A stretch of 64,000 nucleotides of DNA, taken from assembly GCA_964020155.1 (NCBI GenBank), contig OZ026565.1:2215001-2279000 (forward strand), written 5' to 3'. Source of the stretch: Chondrilla cf. caribensis. Lineage: Eukaryota > Porifera > Demospongiae > Chondrillida > Chondrillidae. A program made the translations under genes and the position numbers. Below, piece after piece: positions 57,323 through 64,000 of the stretch (its first letter is position 1; each line of letters begins with the position of its first letter). The notes beneath the pieces were generated by a model. The model ran no database searches and had not been told where the DNA came from. It saw only the letters and a program-made list of their open reading frames with translations.

Positions 57323-58610
57323 GGGTAGACACTTCATTGCTCAGTAGAACAGCTGACTAGACATTCAATCAACAGTCGAAGGTGACGTTATAATATAAAC
57401 GCAGATAGCCGAGCCTTCCAAACTGACTTTAAAGGGTGCTCGAAAATCGAAAAAGGCGGATTTCCCTGGCAAGAATCGGGAGCGTTGAGCCAATCACCAG
57501 AATTGTCAGCATGTACTCTATACGTGTCCGGGTTGACAATTTTGGTTTGGGGTTGGTTAGCAATGGTTCTCGAGGATTATAGACTATGATGAGATATTCC
57601 CATATTAATGTATAGCATACATCATTGTCACTTTAATCGCAAATGGCGGCTGTTATGTAAACGTCATGAGAATAAAATTTAGATGAATAAAATCCTTATA
57701 AGATCAAAAACAACATGGTGAGTTGACCTTATTAATGCAGACTTTAATAATAAATATAATGCAATAAAATACAAGATTTGTCTTGAAAACTGGTCTTTTA
57801 TCAGAGTTATTTGTCACCTGTAGGTGTAGAATGCACAAATAATGAGCACAATAACCTCATATGGGTAGAGGATCGAGCGAGAGGACCGCGTACCACGTGC
57901 ATGGTAGAAGAAAAATGGCCGGACAACAGGTCGAGAAAGTCTGACTGCGACTACGGCTACAAAAGCAACCGTTGCGCCGAGTCTGTTACAAGTAACATTT
58001 GCTTGCGATTCAAACGTCTGTTGATTGATTAGAAAATTTGTGGTTCGAATAATATTATAGTCGTAGCCTGACTCTGTGAAGGGAAAGACGGAGAATATTA
58101 CAGCTACACTCGACACTTTAATTTAACGAGAAATTGAAGTTATATCAGACAAAAATAAACCACGTATAAGCGGACTGTTCGATCATTGAAGCCCTGTTGG
58201 AATGTATCAAGAATTAAGTAACACATTCAGCGATTCTTTTGTAAGTTTCGATCGAAAAAGAGTGACGTCAAAATTTGCATGACATTATGTTATTTGATTT
58301 TACTTCTTGCCACTATATTATATCCATTTAGTTTTTGTATGAAATCTGATACCATAATATTATTATAATTATAATATTTTAGTATGTAATAATCATTATA
58401 ATACTATAAATATACAGTTGCACAAGGGTATAATATTATACACGTGTTGATATAATACTGAACTATAATAATCATTAATTAATTAGCCATGGCAACCTGA
58501 ATTTGCAATTAATGTGCATGGCAATCATAATATGAAGCTACTAAGTTAGTTACTCAGTACTACATAGTTATTGGTTTTAATTTGCAGTTCTCATGTTCTG
58601 TTGGTGAGGT

Positions 58611-58742
58611 TCATCCGTTAAGGCAATATCTTAGGCGGAAGTCACATCCTGGGAGGTTTGTCTTCTTATAGTAGTCACAGAGGTCTCTCATGTCATTGAA
58701 GTACTTCTCGTTGTCAACAGAATATGTAGAAGTCCTTTCACT
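58611..58742 (-). CDS. Gene C terminal exon, SH2 second half and stop
   Basis: 43 residues plus TGA; SERTSTYSVDNEKYFNDMRD, then LCDYYKKTNLPGCDFRLRY. Confidence 0.86.
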   Translation of the reverse strand, partial: SERTSTYSVDNEKYFNDMRDLCDYYKKTNLPGCDFRLRYCLNG

Positions 58743-61700
58743 CTGTCAGAGGAAGCAAAAGAATATTATAGTTCTATGATATAACTATCAATCTGAAGTA
58801 GAAAGGTTTTAACAGTAAAATTAGAGATAATTCAAATACTGCTCAAAACCGCCACTGATCTAATTTGAAATAGTAAATTAAATGTAGTATACATTAACAC
58901 TGCATGCAGTTTATTCATCAAGGTTACTTTTGCAGCCAGTTATCAAGCACAATAAATAGTACTATGTCTACACATATTTGTTGAGCCATTCTGGCCACAG
59001 TACTGGTGCAGATACATAAGCGTGTCCCTGGAGGGGAATTACTAATGGTTGAAACTGTATTCAATTTTCATTAATCCACTGCGATTTAATGAGGAAAATT
59101 GTGGGAAATCAAGGAAATTTGGCAACCTATATCCAGATATATACATGTTTTTATGGACCTCTCTCATTATCAATTGAAGTGAAGCCTGTATTAATTGTAA
59201 CCGATTATACGCCAATGATGCCAATTGGCGTAAGTACGGTAAATGGCCAAGGATGCCAATTGGCATCATAACAATAGAAAGCAGATAACCCAATATATCT
59301 CGGCTGAGGAAGCTTCTATCGACCCAAATTGTCATTGACTATAGCTCTATTACCAAACTACTGCCTAATAATAGAATGATTGTCTTGAAATAACAAATGA
59401 ACTGATTTGATCGAATCAAAGCAAGGGAAATATTCTCTAATAGCAATAGAATGACCGTCTGGAGAAAATGAATGAAGAAATTTGATTGAAATTGATGGAG
59501 TTATCATCTAACGAGGCACACAAAACTCCATTGAACATGTAGCTGCAAATTCGGTACTGGCTCTTATTTGTAGACGGATGCTTCTCTGCAGTATAGACAC
59601 TCGCAACGTCGTATCTTCATTCAGGTATGTTATTGATTCCATTTAGGCTAAAATGTAAAGGTTCTTATTTCAAACACGTGGCGAGACAAATCACACCTGC
59701 TCAACAAATTCAATTTGGCCACGATGGGTCATGTGCTACAATGACATCATGGCACATAATCAGTTAAAGGACATTCTGTATTTGTGCACAGACATGACCT
59801 TGGAAGTAAGGGTGTGGCAGGTTATAACAACATCCACTTAATAAAAGTGAGCCAATATATATGATCAACATTAGCCAGATTACAACATTCATCTGCAAAT
59901 GACTATCAAATGGACAAACAGATTTGAAAAAATTGTGGGTCCTGATACCCGAGGGGTAATTTTGACATTGTGGTCCACAGGAAAGGTATAGATAGATTTG
60001 AGGTTGTTAGCTTATTAAGTATTAGCCACAGGGTACAGAATCCAACGTTTTTTTTTTCCAATTGTCTTCAGAAGGCCAATCAAAGCCAGTGAGCAAGAAT
60101 CCAAATTATAATCTGTTGTCATTTGGCATGTTTCAGTAGAATGAACATGTTTAATATTTACATTTGAAATTTCCTATGGAAATCGGTGTAGGTATTTTGT
60201 TGTCAATAATATAGTGGCTAAAGTACCTCTGGCAGGTTTGTAGCAGATATACAGACACTTTGACTTTGATTAGGCTTGATTGTTAACACAAGGGCTTTGC
60301 CCTCACAATCAACCCAAAGTGTCTGTATATCCTCTACAGCCCTACCTGATTGAGGTGTTCCAGTTATTATGTAGTATGTTTCTATTATTATAATATAAAA
60401 TTATATAAATGTATACTTATTCTCACACAGCAATGATAATATAATAATAGTTGATCACTGAGTTGCTAGGCAACAAATTGGGAAATTTTAATAACAATTA
60501 CAAGTGTGCACTAGTAATGGAAGTGTGCAAATATGTAGTGCAGATATTTACACACTTCGCACTTTGATCTACCCATGTGACATAATATTATTATACCACA
60601 TATTTTGTATTTATTTTGGTACATTGTGAGAATCTGGGACATTCACTAATCCATGTGGTACATGTTATACCACTGAAAAATCCACAAATGTCCCAAATTA
60701 TATTGGACAGTTGTGCTTGATGGTCCATTACAACTTATACTAGGTGATATATATACTTTTAAATATCCCATTTCCCAATCTTGCACACAATAATACACAT
60801 TAATTCAGATGGAGGAATGCACATATAGGCTGACACTCCTATGTATGTTGTTACAATAATGTATTGTGTAACTAGTACATCTCCCATTGTTAACAATACC
60901 ATTGAGGGAAACTACCCATCAGAATCAAACAGGTTATTTCATATGCTGTCCAATTATTATTTAACTGTTATACAGATTTGCAGCTGTGTTATGACATTAT
61001 CAGATAGAAACAGTAAACATTGCTTGTTTTTTGTCAATTCTCAAGTGATGAATCTAGTTATTGGCCTAAACTGGCTCAAAATGAGGAAGCCAATAACATG
61101 TTGACACATAATTTGACTGAATTCCAGCTGATATCTTATTATGGACATATCAACAATTGACCACTTTACAGTCAACACAGACTCATGTCTGCACAATGTC
61201 CTAAAATGTTACAAATTATGCTCAATTGTTTGTTAAGTGGGCATGTAAGGGTCACTAATAGTTGACTCTACCTGGGTAGGGTCCACAAATTTGGTGACCC
61301 TACCTGGAGTTGTGCTTGTTTACTGTAAATTTATGAAGCAGCTGATAGAAATGCATAACAAATCACACAAAATCCAGTACTGTTAAATAATAATTGGAAG
61401 GTATATAAAATAACATGTTATCAGTAGATTCCTCACAGTATATAAAGGTTTCATTATAGGGATATTAAGTATATCAAGTAATGTAATCAATCACAATGCA
61501 CCTGGACCATGCCCATAGAGAGTCAAATATATCGCACTGACCAAGGTTAGAACAGATATTAGTTAAAAACAACTAGTTAACACACCTTCCTTTGATGAAT
61601 ATCAAAATGAGTGCATTTCCCTTCATTCCAAATACTCAACACAAGCTCCGATAAAGAGGGTGAGCTTGTCCTCACAATATATGCTCCATTGCGACCATCT

Positions 61701-61992
61701 GATTTCAGTTCACTATACAAGAGTGTGGAAAACTTGGAATAGAATAATGTACATAAATTACACAAGTAATTCGAGTTTAAAAACTCGTGGGGCTGCCGCC
61801 CCCCGCACTCGAATTACTTGGCGTCTTTGTTAGGTTTAGAAGAACCTTCGCTGAAGTTAGTACGTTCGGCGGAGCTTCAGCGCACGAATTCTAGCCCAAT
61901 TTCAAATTGTCAGCGTTCGAAATCGGCCATCTTTATTTCGCGCAATATAAATTCTAATATAAATTCATTGTTGCGGTTACGCGTAGGAACAC

Positions 61993-62047
<55 letters not shown>

Positions 62048-64000
62048 GACGAGCGTTACATACCGGAAGTCGAAATGAAAACAATATAGGGGCTGCCTGT
62101 GGCAGCCCCTAAAAATAATAATATACCTGTGCTAACAGAATGCAACCTATTTAATTTTGGCAATAGGCTCAGGTCATTGTACTGTACATTTATACGCTGG
62201 TCAAGTGCATGAGGAGTGTTAATTCTCAATAACATCAAATGAAATTAAAAAAACAGACTGGAGTACATCTCCCACATGTAGGAAGTGAGGTACATCACTT
62301 CCCACCACACCTTGATTCCCAGTGAAACATTCTTCAATCACCTTTCAATTTGCACTACTAGAAACAGCTAATAGACTAAGTATACACTCAAGGTCTTCCT
62401 TATCTTGAAGTAGTAGTGTAGTATATAGTTGCAAATGGGGAATATTGAGCAAGAACATAAACCTAAAATTTCAATGTATCAACCAAAAGGAGAAAAAGGG
62501 ATCAATACCAAAAGGAAAAGTGTCAATATGTTAACAAACCATGTTAATTATTGAAGAGTTGTTGACATGTAGGAAAAGCAGCCCCTCAAGATAAATGGTT
62601 TTGAGGAGTGTCATTCTGCTATTTATTGCACACTGCTCTAGGTCTTCCTTAGCTGTTGATTCATCCACGTACGATTGGAAAAGATTCTAATAACTGCAGT
62701 GGGCTTTTACGAAACACTTAAGATAAAGATTTGTCACTTACTCTATTGATTAGTCTGAATATTCTATATTTTTGTCAGCATTGGCAATTGTGATCAATAG
62801 TGCTCTATTCTAATCAAAAGACAAAAATTTCTGTGTACTGAGGGTGATGAATTTTATAGAGAATACGGTATAGAGGATATTATTTGATTATGTCATAATA
62901 ATAGTGTCCACCATGCATCTTGAGTGGCAATATCATACATACAAAGCATACAATTGGAAGGAAGAACCACAAAGGGTTTGAAAGCATTGCTAAAGACAGT
63001 TATTGTCTAAAAACTTCATTAGGTGACAACTATTTGCACTTGGTGTCTTCTCTGAAGCTGGTTACTTGTAGTGATCCACATACACTGGTTGCATACGAGG
63101 GGTGGTTTGCCACAGAGGTGGCATGTACTACTATCCACTCTTAGACTAATGATTATGTAGGGGGTGAATTATTAGCTTACTCTTCAGCTTCCTTTGCAAT
63201 TAGGTTCAATGGCTTATTGGGATCACCGATCTAGGTAAGACAAAAGCACAGGCAATATAATAAACTGAACATTATCATAAACATGCTACAAGGTAACAAC
63301 TTACTCCCTGAGAATCACATGAATGGATGTAGAGTGGTCATTGAAGTAAGGACGAATGAGGGAGGAGTCAAAATACAGACAATTGAAACAACATCTCATT
63401 ATCATAAACATGCTACAAGGCAACAACTCACAGTCTGAGAATCACATGAATGGATGTAGAGTGTTCATTGAAGTAAGGACGAATGAGGGAGGAGTCAATA
63501 TACAGACAATTGAAACAACATCTCATTATCATAAACATGCTACAAGACAACAACTCACCAACTGAGAATCACATGAATGGATGTAGAGTGTTCATTGAAG
63601 TAAGTACGAATGAGGGAGGAGTCAATATACAGACAATTGAAACAACACCACATTATCATAAACATGTTACAAGGCAACAACTCACAATCTGAGAATCACA
63701 TGAATGGATGTAGAGTGGTCATTGAAGTAAGGACGAATGAGGAAGGAGTCAATATATAGACAATTGAAACAACATCACATTATCATAAACATGCTACAAG
63801 GCAACAACTCACAGTCTGAGAATCACATGAATGGATGTAGAGTGTTCATTGAAGTAAGGACGGATGAGGGAGGAATCAAAATACAGACAATTGAAACAAC
63901 ATCACATTATCATAAACATGCTACAAGGCAACAACTCACTCCCTGAGAATCACATGAATGGATGTAGAGTGGTCATTGAAGTAAGGACGAATGAGGGAGG
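58611..64000 (-). CDS. Gene C (3' part): third CARD/SH2 paralogue, cut by the window
   Basis: Only the SH2 end is in the window: microexons 63940-63305, then 63230-63181, 61712-61586 and the terminal exon 58742-58611. Phases and splice signals match genes A and B. The SH2 Arg is kept (GAYIVRTSS). The intron before the SH2 exon has gained an insertion with hairpins and an (AT)n tract (about 61769-62112). The CARD and coiled-coil exons should lie beyond 64000 if the gene is complete. Confidence 0.8.
59196..59766. mobile_element. Same element, inverted, gene C
   Basis: Matches 20288-20766 in reverse orientation inside the SH2 intron, where genes A and B have no insert. Confidence 0.65.
59770..61500. 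other. SH2 intron of gene C
   Basis: Homologous to the gene A and B intron, plus a unique segment about 60930-61425 not seen in A or B. No exon supported. Confidence 0.4.
61586..61712 (-). CDS. Gene C SH2 exon, first half
   Basis: 127 nt, ELKSDGRNGAYIVRTSSPS, then ELVLSIWNEGKCTHFDIHQ; donor GTGTGT. Confidence 0.88.
61769..62112. mobile_element. Insertion in gene C with hairpins and (AT)n
   Basis: Absent from genes A and B. Left hairpin CGAGTTTAAAAACTCG and GGGGCTGCCGCCCC; right hairpin GGGGCTGCCTGTGGCAGCCCC; (AT)n at about 61995-62044. The shared GGGGCTGCC near both ends suggests the element's own terminal repeats. Confidence 0.6.
63181..63230 (-). CDS. Gene C exon after the array
   Basis: 50 nt, acceptor TCTTACCTAG, donor GTAAGC; IGDPNKPLNLIAKEAE. 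Confidence 0.8.
63268..64000. repeat. 127-bp tandem repeat, gene C, truncated by window end
   Basis: Six units plus the start of another, same family and spacing as in genes A and B. Confidence 0.95.
63305..63942 (-). CDS. Gene C microexon array, at least six 3-nt exons
   Basis: Triplets at 63305, 63432, 63559, 63686, 63813 and 63940, each between an AG acceptor and a GTGAGT donor (GTAAGT for the unit at 63305). The transcript-order end of the array is GGA ACT ATT TTG ACT GGA, giving GTILTG. The array continues past the window edge. Confidence 0.75.

Larger units (their letters stand above)
56294..57868. mobile_element. 1.57-kb insertion in the fourth RPS24-like intron
   Basis: Sequence between CAGGTAAACGT and GAGCGAGAGGACC is absent from the other RPS24-like copies. 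It holds a 109-codon plus-strand ORF (56676-57005) and a hairpin-ended segment (57130-57320). Probably one or more transposable elements; terminal repeats of the whole insert not defined. Confidence 0.5.
55889..58074 (-). pseudogene. RPS24: RPS24-like exon pair, broken and split by an insertion
   Basis: The exon near 58074-57998 has insertions and a lost donor (ATGTTACTT). Exon 55968-55889 is open. About 1.57 kb of foreign DNA (56294-57868) separates them. Confidence 0.6.

Overview
The window is animal nuclear DNA. It is AT-rich and intron-rich, with canonical GT-AG introns, long (GT)n and (AT)n microsatellites and many short TA-flanked DNA transposons. CARD, SH2, NHL, HIRAN and RPS24 sequences indicate a metazoan. 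The transposon style (elements ending in TACCGTAT-like termini, stray HIRAN fragments) suggests an early-branching invertebrate such as a demosponge, but that is inference.

The backbone is a tandem array of three paralogous genes, all on the minus strand, with a period of about 24-26 kb: gene A (26366 down to 5862), gene B (50719 down to 32305) and gene C (beyond 64000 down to 58611, 3' part only). I reconstructed gene A exon by exon. All splice phases agree and the model gives an 877-residue open frame. The predicted protein has an N-terminal death-fold domain resembling the second CARD of MDA5, a charged linker, an unrecognised conserved domain of about 108 residues, a long coiled coil built partly from repeated phase-2 exon modules, and a C-terminal SH2 domain that keeps its phosphotyrosine-binding Arg (FIVR).

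The most unusual feature lies between the exon ending in YWKHISA and the exon beginning the SH2 helix. It is a 127-bp tandem repeat: 16 units in A, 9 in B and at least 6 in C. On the coding strand every unit reads acceptor AG, one three-base codon, then donor GTGAGT or GTAAGT. The repeat is therefore an array of single-codon (3-nt) microexons in phase 0, and the codon is hypervariable: 12 codons for 11 amino acids in 31 units, with no stop. The flanking splice signals hardly change. Any subset of these exons keeps the reading frame, so the array can encode a variable peptide next to the phosphotyrosine pocket, by splicing choice, by unit turnover, or both. I know of no described equivalent.

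Between the genes lie repeated intergenic blocks (1-5.4 kb twice, 28.6-31.9 kb, 53.6-58.1 kb). Each carries two exons related to ribosomal protein S24, mostly frameshifted, and an extra copy of the SH2 terminal exon, intact only at 3256-3381. Upstream of genes A and B are remnants of an NHL-repeat gene. Introns carry several MITE-like insertions that differ between the paralogues, a tRNA-derived SINE, a HIRAN-bearing element and a decayed Tc1-like transposase. The A and B copies are nearly identical across 21.4-24.6 kb but diverge elsewhere, which suggests recent gene conversion.
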